A stretch of DNA of 9,360 bases from an uncultured bacterium (GTDB lineage: Bacteria > Cyanobacteriota > Vampirovibrionia > Gastranaerophilales > Gastranaerophilaceae). The stretch lies in assembly GCA_902772945.1 (NCBI GenBank), contig CACYCU010000078.1:1-9360 (forward strand). The letters run 5' to 3'. Shown here in pieces: positions 1 through 6,690 of the stretch (positions are counted from its first letter, which is position 1; the number at the start of each line of letters is the position of its first letter). The position numbers were made by a program, and so were the translations under genes. The notes beneath the pieces were generated by a model. It ran no database searches. It was not told the origin of the DNA and saw nothing but the letters and a program-made list of their open reading frames with translations.

Positions 1-48
1 CAACCTACGGTTTACAAAACCGTTGCTCTACCATTGAGCCAAGTCGGC
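1..48 (-). tRNA. tRNA-Thr (anticodon UGU), 3' part cut off by window edge
   Basis: Read on the minus strand from base 48, the sequence folds as the 5' two-thirds of a tRNA. It shows a 7-nt acceptor strand GCCGACT, a 4-bp D stem GCTC/GAGC with an AATGGTA loop, and a perfect 5-bp anticodon stem ACGGT/ACCGT around loop TTTGTAA. The anticodon is TGT (plus-strand bases 14-16 read aca), which decodes ACA as threonine. The variable loop starts as AGGTTG; the T arm and the 3' acceptor strand lie left of base 1. A strong promoter stands just upstream (58-86). Whether other tRNAs follow it cannot be seen. Confidence 0.93.
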
Positions 49-57
49 ACATGTACT

Positions 58-86
58 ATTCTATTAAGAAAATTTTTAAAAGTCAA
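58..86 (-). promoter_or_regulatory. sigma70-type promoter of tRNA-Thr
   Basis: On the minus strand, TTGACT (86 to 81) and TAGAAT (63 to 58) are separated by exactly 17 bp and each differs from the consensus by one base. Transcription would start near base 51, only about 3 nt before the mature tRNA 5' end at 48. The -35 box lies inside the upstream region of the divergent DUF486 gene, so the two promoters share DNA. Confidence 0.8.
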
Positions 87-99
87 GATGATTTTGTTA

Positions 100-105
100 T
101 ATAAT
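100..105 (+). promoter_or_regulatory. -10 box (TATAAT) of the DUF486 gene, leaderless geometry
   Basis: A perfect TATAAT ends at 105, and the chosen ATG begins at 112. A typical start point 7 nt past the -10 would be the A of that ATG. No good -35 is seen at 17 bp (TAAAAG), and this stretch overlaps the -35 of the divergent tRNA promoter. No Shine-Dalgarno lies between the -10 and the ATG. Confidence 0.55.
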
Positions 106-111
106 AACTAT

Positions 112-453
112 ATGATTAGAAATTTGTTACCGATTATTATGCTTACAATATCTAATGTGTTTATGACTTTTGCTTGGTATGGACATTTGAAACATAAGTC
201 TGCAGCACTTTGGGTTGTTATTCTTGTAAGCTGGGGTATAGCGTTTTTTGAATATTGTTTTCAAGTTCCCGCAAACAGAATTGGGCATGAAGTCTATAGC
301 GCAGCTCAACTCAAAACTATACAAGAAATCATTACACTTATTGTATTTAGTGTTTTTTCTGTACTATATTTAAAAGAAGAATTCCGTTGGAACTATCTTG
401 TTGGGTTTTTGTTTATTATACTTGCTGCTTTTTTTATTTTTAAGAAGTGGTAG
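112..453 (+). CDS. DUF486 (DMT-superfamily-like) small membrane protein
   Basis: This 113-residue protein is all membrane: four hydrophobic segments at about 5-24, 32-53, 65-88 and 92-112. The conserved look of DUF486 (Pfam PF04342) is clear: SNVFMTFAWYGHLK near the start, VSWGIAFFEYCFQVPANRIG in the middle, then SAAQLKTIQEIITL and a terminal aromatic FKKW. Family members are about 110-115 residues, so ATG112 gives a full-length protein. Longer reads starting at 34 or 88 would run into the tRNA gene or its promoter and add a non-family tail. The family is related to small multidrug-resistance/EamA transporters, but no substrate is established. It lies divergent from tRNA-Thr, and its end overlaps the next gene tail to tail by 14 bp (440-453). 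There is no SD; a TATAAT at 100-105 suggests a leaderless message. Confidence 0.88.
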   Translation: MIRNLLPIIMLTISNVFMTFAWYGHLKHKSAALWVVILVSWGIAFFEYCFQVPANRIGHEVYSAAQLKTIQEIITLIVFSVFSVLYLKEEFRWNYLVGFLFIILAAFFIFKKW

Positions 454-790
454 CTTTCATTTTTATTGCTAAATATTTTTGTTCACCTAACGCTTTTGAG
501 CCTTCAAACTTTTCAACATTAATTTCTGGAACAACTTCTTTCTTTTTTGCTTTTTTCTTAGCTTGAATTTTTTCTTGTTCAGATTTTGAAACAGTTAGTA
601 AATTATTTAGGATGGAATTTGACTCTTTAGCTTTTTTAAGTTCAATTTCTCTGAGTTTTGCTTTATCTGCAGTCTTGTTGCCTGTAGGGTTAACCCCATA
701 TGCAAGAAGTCTGCGCATAATTTCTCTTTCTTCTTCGTCAACACATGGCAAAGAACAAATTCCTACAGAAGATACACCTTGAATATTCAT
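440..790 (-). CDS. orphan 116-residue hypothetical protein with basic linker
   Basis: I do not recognise a named family. The start is well supported: ATG at 790-788 has the strong Shine-Dalgarno AAAGGAG (802 to 796) with a 5-nt spacer. There is no signal peptide or membrane segment. Residues 1-17 are small and uncharged with two cysteines (C12, C16). Residues 18-30 form an acidic-to-basic helix (DEEEREIMRRLLA). Next comes YGVNPTGNKTADKAKL (31-46), which looks like a compact conserved turn-helix motif. A charged coiled-coil-like helix follows to about residue 85, ending in a lysine-rich run (KKKAKKK). The C-terminus is short and mixed. A cytoplasmic adaptor or nucleic-acid-associated role is possible but unsupported. 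It converges with and overlaps the DUF486 gene by 14 bp, and diverges from the MlaA-hydrolase gene. Confidence 0.75.
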   Translation of the reverse strand: MNIQGVSSVGICSLPCVDEEEREIMRRLLAYGVNPTGNKTADKAKLREIELKKAKESNSILNNLLTVSKSEQEKIQAKKKAKKKEVVPEINVEKFEGSKALGEQKYLAIKMKATTS

Positions 791-795
791 AAAAA

Positions 796-802
796 CTCCT
801 TT
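796..802 (-). promoter_or_regulatory. Shine-Dalgarno AAAGGAG of the orphan gene
   Basis: AAAGGAG on the minus strand, 5 nt before the ATG at 790. It fixes this start and shows that the host uses canonical SD initiation at some genes. Confidence 0.8.
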
Positions 803-913
803 GTATATATGTCGGCATTTTCGTTTGAAACTTTAATGTTTTTTCAAAATTATTACGTATGCTTAACCGAAGTGAGCAATTCTATTCTTGAAAAATTTAA
901 ATAAACTGTTATC

Positions 914-918
914 GAGGA
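914..918 (+). promoter_or_regulatory. Shine-Dalgarno GAGGA deciding the MlaA-hydrolase start
   Basis: GAGGA ends 6 nt before ATG925. The alternative in-frame TTG at 919 directly abuts this site with no spacer, so ATG925 is the better start. Confidence 0.7.
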
Positions 919-924
919 TTGAAT

Positions 925-3012
925 ATGTTTAAGAAAAAATTTGTAATTATTATTTTATTATTTAGTTTAGTTTGTCAAAACACAGTATTGTTTGCCGCAG
1001 AAACAAAGTACCCAAATTATGCGCAAGAATTTTTGGGGACAGATAAATATGAGAAAATTAATCGAAAAGTATTTAACTTTAACAGAGGGTTAAACAAATA
1101 TGCAATTAGGCCTATTCATACAATTTGGTCATCAATTATGCCCAAATATGGCATGGATAGAATTTATGGAATTTCAAACAATATAGAGTATCCTGTTAGA
1201 TTAATCAGCAGTTTGATTCAACGAGACTTTCAAACTTCTAAAAATGAGAGTATTCGTTTTTTTACAAATACTATACTGGGACTTGGCGGTATGTTTGATC
1301 CGGCAAAACATTTATTTCATTTGGAACAAAGCAAAGAAAACATGGAACAAGCCCTTGCAGCCTGTAACGTAAGCCCCGGACAATACTTTGTTATGCCTGT
1401 TTTGTCTTTTACAACACCAAGAGGATTATTTGGAAAATTGTTTGATACAGCTCTCAATCCAAGTTGTTATATTGCAACTCCAATTTTGGCGATAATTAAA
1501 GCAGGATTGCTTGTTAACAGAACATCTTATCTTCAACCGTTATTTAAGATGGTCGAGGCAAATTATGCAGACCCGTATGAAATTGCGAAGGAAGCATACG
1601 GTATTGATAATTACATAAAACAAACTAATAAAGACAGACAGGATGTAATGTCATCTCTGTATGTTCCTGTTAAGGAAGAAAAAGTTCAAGATATACCCAA
1701 TAAGCAGGTTGCTGAGAAAAAAAGTGAAAAAGAAAATATTGTTAAAATAGAAGTTTCTTCTGAATTATTGTGGCCAAATCTGTTATACGGCGGAACAAAA
1801 CATAATGAAACAGGTATCCCATATAATATTTCGGCTGCGCCATTAGAAGCTGATAAAAAATTATACAACTATAATCCGCAAAATCCGGTTGTTGACTCTA
1901 TGCGTACAGCATTGTTTGCGCTTCCGGGAGTTGATGAATCTATATGGAATGAACTTTCTATTTGGAACAGAAGCTTTTCTAAAAGGATAAAAACTTCTTC
2001 TATAAATATTACTGAAGGCAGAGATGATTATAAATACAGATATATTTTGCAAAAAACACAGTCTCCGCTGGTTGTTATAATTCCTTCGATAGGAGAAGGC
2101 ATTATGTCAGGTCATTCTGTGCTTATCGGAAAGATATTTTATGATGCGGGTTATTCTGTTTTGATCGAAAGCAGTAACTTTAATTGGGAATTTGTAAAAA
2201 GTATGCCTGAAAACTATCGTCCGGGGTTGCCGGCAAAAGATGCAGACGCCTTAAAAACAATTTCTGCAAAAATTATTAATCATTTAGAAGAAAAACAGGG
2301 GTACAAATTTGGGGATAAAGTTTTTGTAGGGACTTCTTTTGGTGCATTGACATCACTATTTTTGGCTGATAAAGAATCAAGGCATAATACATTAGGAAAT
2401 ACAAAATTTATTTCAATTTGCCCGCCTGTAGATTTGATATACGCAATGAAGCAGGTTGACAAAAATTCAGAAAGCTGGAGTAAATCTTCCGATAATTTTA
2501 AAGAGAGAGTTGCTGAAACTGCAGCAAAAGTTGTTAAACTGTATGAGTCTAAAAAGGATATAAATTTCGAAATTAACAACCTGCCTTTTACTGAGGATGA
2601 AGGAAAATTGATTACGGGTTTTGTTATGCATCAAAAACTTTCAGATCTTATTTATACAATAGAAAATTCACAAAAAAATGAAAAAGACGAATTGTATTAC
2701 ATGATAAATAATATGGGTTATCAGGATTATGCCGAGAAATATCTTTTGTCTGACGGAGAAACCTGTGATGACTTAATTTTTGAGACCAGTTTGTCTTCAA
2801 TATCAAGCTATTTGGAAAATAATAGTAACTATAAAATATATCATTCTTTAAATGATTATTTGACTAATAAAAATCAATTAAAACTTTTGAAACAATCTAC
2901 GGGTAATAAGACGGTTTTGTTTGATAACGGAGCACATCTCGGCTTTTTGTATAGGCAAGAGTTTATTGAAGATTTAAAGGATACAATAAAAGCTTATTTT
3001 GCTGAAAGTTGA
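925..3012 (+). CDS. mlaA: secreted MlaA (VacJ) domain fused to an alpha/beta-hydrolase domain
   Basis: A 695-residue protein, about 2.5 times the usual MlaA length. Residues 1-25 are a signal peptide (KKK, hydrophobic core, VLFAA). The cysteine at 17 follows SLV, not a lipobox, so unlike classical MlaA it is probably not a lipoprotein. Residues about 40-232 match MlaA: YEKINRKVFNFNRGLNKY, the NTILGLGGMFDPA segment, a PGQYFVMPVL block and a closing YADPYEIAKEAYG. MlaA sits in the outer membrane and removes misplaced outer-leaflet phospholipids for return to the inner membrane. A charged linker (about 245-278) follows. The C-terminal half looks like an alpha/beta hydrolase: strand and oxyanion turn IIPSIGEG (385-392), nucleophile elbow GTSFGA with Ser471, acid candidate Asp644 (HSLND) and His671 (GAHLGF), in the correct order with normal Asp-His spacing. 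Both parts lie in one uninterrupted frame. The hydrolase substrate is unknown; a lipid ester is my inference. The end overlaps mnmG by 19 bp. Confidence 0.85.
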   Translation: MFKKKFVIIILLFSLVCQNTVLFAAETKYPNYAQEFLGTDKYEKINRKVFNFNRGLNKYAIRPIHTIWSSIMPKYGMDRIYGISNNIEYPVRLISSLIQRDFQTSKNESIRFFTNTILGLGGMFDPAKHLFHLEQSKENMEQALAACNVSPGQYFVMPVLSFTTPRGLFGKLFDTALNPSCYIATPILAIIKAGLLVNRTSYLQPLFKMVEANYADPYEIAKEAYGIDNYIKQTNKDRQDVMSSLYVPVKEEKVQDIPNKQVAEKKSEKENIVKIEVSSELLWPNLLYGGTKHNETGIPYNISAAPLEADKKLYNYNPQNPVVDSMRTALFALPGVDESIWNELSIWNRSFSKRIKTSSINITEGRDDYKYRYILQKTQSPLVVIIPSIGEGIMSGHSVLIGKIFYDAGYSVLIESSNFNWEFVKSMPENYRPGLPAKDADALKTISAKIINHLEEKQGYKFGDKVFVGTSFGALTSLFLADKESRHNTLGNTKFISICPPVDLIYAMKQVDKNSESWSKSSDNFKERVAETAAKVVKLYESKKDINFEINNLPFTEDEGKLITGFVMHQKLSDLIYTIENSQKNEKDELYYMINNMGYQDYAEKYLLSDGETCDDLIFETSLSSISSYLENNSNYKIYHSLNDYLTNKNQLKLLKQSTGNKTVLFDNGAHLGFLYRQEFIEDLKDTIKAYFAES

Positions 3013-4871
3013 TGTCTTTCAAGCATAACCATAAGAATTGAGATGTCGGCAGGTTTTACTCCACCAATGCGGGAGGCTTGGGCTAATGTTTTTGGGCGTA
3101 TCTTAGATAATTTATCTTTAGTCTCTGATGATATATGATCAATTTTTGAGTAGTCAATATCATCAGGAATCTTGAACTTATCAAGTTTTCCGGCTTGTTC
3201 TACTTGAATTTCTTGGCGTTTTAGGTATCCGTCATACTTTATGAGTATTTCAACCTGTTCGGAAATATCAAAAGGAATATTGGCAAATGTATTGTCTATT
3301 AATTTTAGTACATCATAATTTATGTTTGGATGTTTTAAAAATTCAGAAACCCTTATGCCTTTATCAATATGTTCGCCATATTTTTTCAGAACAGAATTTA
3401 CATCTTCCGTTGCAGAAATTTTTACGTTTTTGATTCGTTCAATTTCTTTTTCAATAGCTTGTTGTTTATCTGTATAAACTTTAAATTGTTTATCATCAAT
3501 GAGTCCTATTTTTCTTCCAATAGGTGTTAATCTTATATCTGCATTATCTTGTCTTAAAAGTAGTCTGTACTCAGATCTGGATGTTAGCATTCTATAAGGA
3601 TCTTGTATGTCTTTTGTTACTAAATCATCAATTAAAGTTCCTATGTAAGATGAACTTCTGGAAAGCTCAAGCATTTCAGAGTTATTTAAATAATTAATCG
3701 CATTTATGCCTGCGATAAGACCTTGTGCAGCAGCTTCTTCATATCCGCTTGTACCGTTTATTTGTCCGCCTAAGAATAGCCCTTTTATTTTCTTTGACAT
3801 TAGAGAGTGAGAAGTCTGTACAGCGGGTACGTAATCATATTCAACAGCATATGCAGGTTTTATAACATGTGCATTTTCAAGTCCTGGTAATGTTCTGAGC
3901 ATTTGAACTTGAACATCTGCCGGTAAGCTGCTTGAAAACCCTTGAATGTAAACTTCGTATGTCCCTAATCCCTCAGGCTCAATGAATATGTGGTGCGAAG
4001 GATTTTCGCTGAATCTTACGACTTTATCTTCTATGGAAGGACAATATCTCGGACCTACACCTTGAATAAGTCCTTTAAACATCGGTGATTTATCAAGATT
4101 TGCTCGAATTATTTCATGCGTTTTTTCGTTAGTTCTTGTTAAATAACAATCATATTGTGGCCTAATCGGGCGATTAGGTTTAAAAGAATAAAAATGCAAA
4201 TTTTCATCACCCGGTTGCAGTGTCATTTTAGAATAATCAATAGTTCTTTTGTCAACTCTGGGGGGAGTTCCTGTTTTTAATTTCTTGATATTAATACCAT
4301 GTTTTATTAAAGATTCTGATAAGCCATACGCAGCTTTTTCCCCTAATCTGCCGGCACTGTATGATTTTAAGCCTACAAAAATTCTTCCGTTTAAAGATGT
4401 TCCGGTTGTTAATATAATCGCTCTTGCTTTATATTCAATGCCATATTCGTCAATTGCGCCTGCGATTTGACCATCTTTAACTATCAAGTCAGTTATACAA
4501 GCTTGTCTTAAATAAATATTAGGGGTGCTTTCTATAATATTTCTCATATATGACATATATTCTTTTTTGTCGGATTGAGCCCTTAATGCCCTGACGGCAG
4601 GCCCTTTTGAAGAATTTAACATCTTTAATTGCAGATATGTAGCATCTGCAGCTTCTCCCATTACTCCGCCCAGTGCATCTATTTCTCTGACTAGAGTGGA
4701 TTTTGCAGGGCCGCCAATTGCTGGATTGCAAGGCATTAAGGCAATATTATCAATGCTAAGCGTTGCAAGCAATACTTTTGCACCTAATCTGGCTGACGAA
4801 ATAGCAGCCTCGCAACCGGCATGTCCTGCTCCGACTACGATAATATCATATTCATTGTTGAGGTAATTCAT
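2994..4871 (-). CDS. mnmG: tRNA uridine-5-carboxymethylaminomethyl modification enzyme MnmG (GidA)
   Basis: With its partner GTPase MnmE (not in this window), this FAD enzyme builds the carboxymethylaminomethyl group on wobble U34 of several tRNAs, using methylene-tetrahydrofolate. Its 625 residues match the family length. The FAD-binding loop GAGHAG is at 14-19. Both cysteines implicated in catalysis are present: C48 in MPCNPAIGG and C277 in PRYCPSIEDK (E. coli C47 and C277). Other hallmarks are KTGTPPR, HHIFIEPEG, SGYEEAAAQG and the helical C-terminal domain with YDGYLKRQ and LAQASRIGGV, which contacts MnmE and tRNA. The gene appears intact. The ATG at 4871 has no SD; a perfect TATAAT lies 6 nt upstream, suggesting leaderless transcription. 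It diverges from the TPR gene and overlaps the MlaA-hydrolase gene at its 3' end. Confidence 0.98.
   Translation of the reverse strand: MNYLNNEYDIIVVGAGHAGCEAAISSARLGAKVLLATLSIDNIALMPCNPAIGGPAKSTLVREIDALGGVMGEAADATYLQLKMLNSSKGPAVRALRAQSDKKEYMSYMRNIIESTPNIYLRQACITDLIVKDGQIAGAIDEYGIEYKARAIILTTGTSLNGRIFVGLKSYSAGRLGEKAAYGLSESLIKHGINIKKLKTGTPPRVDKRTIDYSKMTLQPGDENLHFYSFKPNRPIRPQYDCYLTRTNEKTHEIIRANLDKSPMFKGLIQGVGPRYCPSIEDKVVRFSENPSHHIFIEPEGLGTYEVYIQGFSSSLPADVQVQMLRTLPGLENAHVIKPAYAVEYDYVPAVQTSHSLMSKKIKGLFLGGQINGTSGYEEAAAQGLIAGINAINYLNNSEMLELSRSSSYIGTLIDDLVTKDIQDPYRMLTSRSEYRLLLRQDNADIRLTPIGRKIGLIDDKQFKVYTDKQQAIEKEIERIKNVKISATEDVNSVLKKYGEHIDKGIRVSEFLKHPNINYDVLKLIDNTFANIPFDISEQVEILIKYDGYLKRQEIQVEQAGKLDKFKIPDDIDYSKIDHISSETKDKLSKIRPKTLAQASRIGGVKPADISILMVMLERHQLSAK
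3001..3024. repeat. imperfect inverted repeat at the MlaA-hydrolase/mnmG junction
   Basis: GCTGAAAG (3001-3008) pairs with CTTTCAAGC (3016-3024) as an 8-bp stem with a single bulged A and a 7-nt loop. It spans the plus-gene stop codon and lies inside the last codons of mnmG. Neither side has a clean U tract, so it is not a classical intrinsic terminator. It is the only hairpin at this convergent junction and might slow transcription from both directions. Confidence 0.3.
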
Positions 4872-4877
4872 AAAAAT

Positions 4878-4883
4878 ATTATA
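4878..4883 (-). promoter_or_regulatory. -10 box (TATAAT) of mnmG, leaderless geometry
   Basis: On the minus strand a perfect TATAAT ends at 4878, and the ATG begins at 4871, with only ATTTTT between. No -35 consensus is visible at 16-18 bp upstream, and no SD fits in the gap. The predicted start of transcription coincides with the start codon. Confidence 0.6.
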
Positions 4884-4939
4884 TTACAAAAAAATTCTAC
4901 TCCGGTTGGATGATATTAATTAAGTTTTGTAAAGTTTAT

Positions 4940-4945
4940 TATATT
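4940..4945 (+). promoter_or_regulatory. possible -10 box of the TPR gene
   Basis: TATATT about 40 nt before ATG4987 would give a leader of roughly 35 nt that contains the SD. There is no good -35 at 17 bp (TAATTA), so this is only a candidate. Confidence 0.3.
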
Positions 4946-4976
4946 TATGTCGAGAAAATTCATGTTACATCTTATT

Positions 4977-4980
4977 GGAG
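4977..4980 (+). promoter_or_regulatory. Shine-Dalgarno GGAG deciding the TPR protein start
   Basis: GGAG ends 6 nt before ATG4987 and only 3 nt before ATG4984. A TTG at 4975 would overlap the SD. ATG4987 is therefore preferred, with ATG4984 as the near alternative. Confidence 0.65.
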
Positions 4981-4986
4981 CTCATG

Positions 4987-6645
4987 ATGTCAGAACAAAC
5001 TTTACTACAGCCGATACAGGCAGCTAATCCTGAAAAAGCTAACATTTGTTTAGAACAAGCAAGACTGGCGCACGAAAAATATTTAGTTAGTCAACAAAAT
5101 ACAGATTTACAGGAAGCTATTGAATGTTATATTGATGCGGTTAAGTACGATCCTACAAGACCCGAAGCGTATTACAGGCTTGCGGCTTTGATGTGGGAAC
5201 AAGGTCAAATTAGTATAGATACTGCAATAGAACAGTGTAAGACCGCGATATCACTAGCTCCGCAAAATATTAATGCTCATATGTATACAGGCTTTTTTAT
5301 GAAGCTTGCTCAGGATTTCAAGTCTGCAGAAAAAGAGTTTAAATCAGCCATAAAAATGGGAAAACTTAATTCTGCAAGACCAAGGTTAGTGTTATCTCAA
5401 GCTATTCTTCAAAAAATTAATACGGAAAAAGCTACTTTTTCTGATTATATCGGGTTTGTATATTACTTTTTATCGGGAAGTCTGATGCTTGCATGGGATA
5501 AACCTTCCATGAAGATGTTTTGTAAAAACATGTCAGATGATTTTTCTGTATTTACATACAATACTGTCGGAAAATTCTTAGAAAAATTTAAATTATATCC
5601 GACAGCTGAAAATATTTATAGAAAAGCTTTAACTGCAACTAATCATGGCGAAATTTTTTATGACAAAATGGGCGATATTGCTTTAAAAAATAAAGATTTA
5701 GATTTGACTGTTGATTGTTATAGAAAAGTTTTGGAATCTAATCCGCAAAATAGAGAGGTATTAATTAAATTAGCAACTGTTCTTCAAACATATTTCCCTG
5801 AAAATAGTGATGAGGCAATTGATTGCTATGAAAAATTGTTAAAATTTGATATTGATACGGCTCAAATATATTACGAACTTGGTCATCTTTATTTAAAGAA
5901 AGAGGACAAAATAAATTCCATAAGTGCCTTTAAACTGGCGTTGGAACAGGATAGCGAAAATCCGTTTTATAACAATTCTTTGGCATATGCCTATTCTAAA
6001 GCTGAATTATATGATGATGCGATAGAGCATTATCAAAAAGCAATAGCATTAAATCCTGATACCGAATGGACATCAATTGTCTGCCAAGCTCTTGGTACAA
6101 TTTATGCTGAGGTTAAGGGTAATATAGAGGCTGCTATATCAACATATCAGGCCGGAATAATTCTTGATCCGAACAATTATGACTTATTGTTGTCTTTAGG
6201 TGATGTATTTATGGCGTCATATGACTTGGATAGTGCAATTAGAACATATTGTGATGCAATAATGCTTAATCCGGAAGATTATAGGGGCTATTCAAAAGCA
6301 GGAATTGCTCTTTGGGAAAAAGATTATTTGGAAGAAGCACTTGTTTCTTTCCATAAATCTGTTGATCTTAACCCTGATAATGAATTTGCTCAGAACAACC
6401 TTGGTATAATTTATTTGGACGGGCTTGGAGATGCAGAAGAAGCTCTTGAATATTTTGAAAATGCTGTTGAAATTAATCCTAATTATACTCTTGCATATTT
6501 TAATGCGGGAAGGGCAAGCCAAGAAATGGGATTTATAAATGATGCAGCAAATTATTATCAAATGGCTATAGATTTAAATAAAATTACTAATGAATTAGAT
6601 GAAGATGATATCAGAACAAGGCTTCACAGACTTTTTGATATCTAG
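4987..6645 (+). CDS. tetratricopeptide-repeat (TPR) protein, about 13 repeats
   Basis: A 552-residue protein made almost entirely of 34-residue TPR helices, the superhelical scaffold used to hold protein partners. Three repeats cover about 27-124. Roughly ten more run from about 178 to 535, with typical endings such as AIALNPDT, AIMLNPED, SVDLNPDN and AVEINPNY. Between the two sets, about 125-177 departs from the repeat pattern and contains a hydrophobic aromatic stretch (YIGFVYYFLSGSLMLAW). There is no signal peptide, so it is probably cytoplasmic unless the hydrophobic stretch anchors it. No catalytic domain is visible, and the partner cannot be read from sequence. It shares a divergent control region with mnmG and precedes folK by 45 bp. 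A strong promoter in that 45-bp gap argues that folK does not depend on it. Confidence 0.9.
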   Translation: MSEQTLLQPIQAANPEKANICLEQARLAHEKYLVSQQNTDLQEAIECYIDAVKYDPTRPEAYYRLAALMWEQGQISIDTAIEQCKTAISLAPQNINAHMYTGFFMKLAQDFKSAEKEFKSAIKMGKLNSARPRLVLSQAILQKINTEKATFSDYIGFVYYFLSGSLMLAWDKPSMKMFCKNMSDDFSVFTYNTVGKFLEKFKLYPTAENIYRKALTATNHGEIFYDKMGDIALKNKDLDLTVDCYRKVLESNPQNREVLIKLATVLQTYFPENSDEAIDCYEKLLKFDIDTAQIYYELGHLYLKKEDKINSISAFKLALEQDSENPFYNNSLAYAYSKAELYDDAIEHYQKAIALNPDTEWTSIVCQALGTIYAEVKGNIEAAISTYQAGIILDPNNYDLLLSLGDVFMASYDLDSAIRTYCDAIMLNPEDYRGYSKAGIALWEKDYLEEALVSFHKSVDLNPDNEFAQNNLGIIYLDGLGDAEEALEYFENAVEINPNYTLAYFNAGRASQEMGFINDAANYYQMAIDLNKITNELDEDDIRTRLHRLFDI

Positions 6646-6655
6646 ATTTTTTGCA

Positions 6656-6684
6656 TTGACAAGCGTTATAAAAATCTATAAAAT
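6656..6684 (+). promoter_or_regulatory. strong promoter of folK, leaderless geometry
   Basis: Consensus TTGACA (6656-6661), a 17-bp spacer and TAAAAT (6679-6684). The -10 ends 7 nt before the A of the folK ATG at 6691, which is where transcription would be expected to start. There is no Shine-Dalgarno before this ATG. The promoter sits in the short gap after the TPR gene, so folK and the flavoprotein gene can be expressed separately. Confidence 0.8.
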
Positions 6685-6690
6685 AATATT

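Larger units (their letters stand above)
791..924. other. divergent intergenic region (134 bp)
   Basis: This gap must hold promoters for both the orphan gene (minus) and the MlaA-hydrolase gene (plus). I see SD sites at both ends but no convincing -35/-10 pair. Weak candidates are TATTCT at 883-888 for the plus strand, and TTGCTC (879 to 874) with TAATAA (855 to 850), 18 bp apart, for the minus strand. No hairpin riboswitch or operator stands out. Confidence 0.4.

Noticed and set aside
34..111. Longer N-terminal reading of the DUF486 protein from base 34 or 88
   Set aside because: It would start inside the tRNA gene or within its promoter, adds residues not typical of DUF486, and has no SD; ATG112 gives the family length.
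824..832. Small palindrome GTTTGAAAC in the divergent gap as an operator
   Set aside because: It is short, AT-rich and easily expected by chance in this composition; no second copy was found nearby and no promoter overlaps it convincingly.
4519..4731. 70-codon minus-strand open frame inside mnmG, and similar short frames elsewhere (127-324, 1686-1868, 1861-2052, 2280-2579, 4249-4470, 6292-6561)
   Set aside because: All lie fully inside strongly supported genes in other frames or on the opposite strand, lack SDs or recognisable protein character, and behave as shadows.
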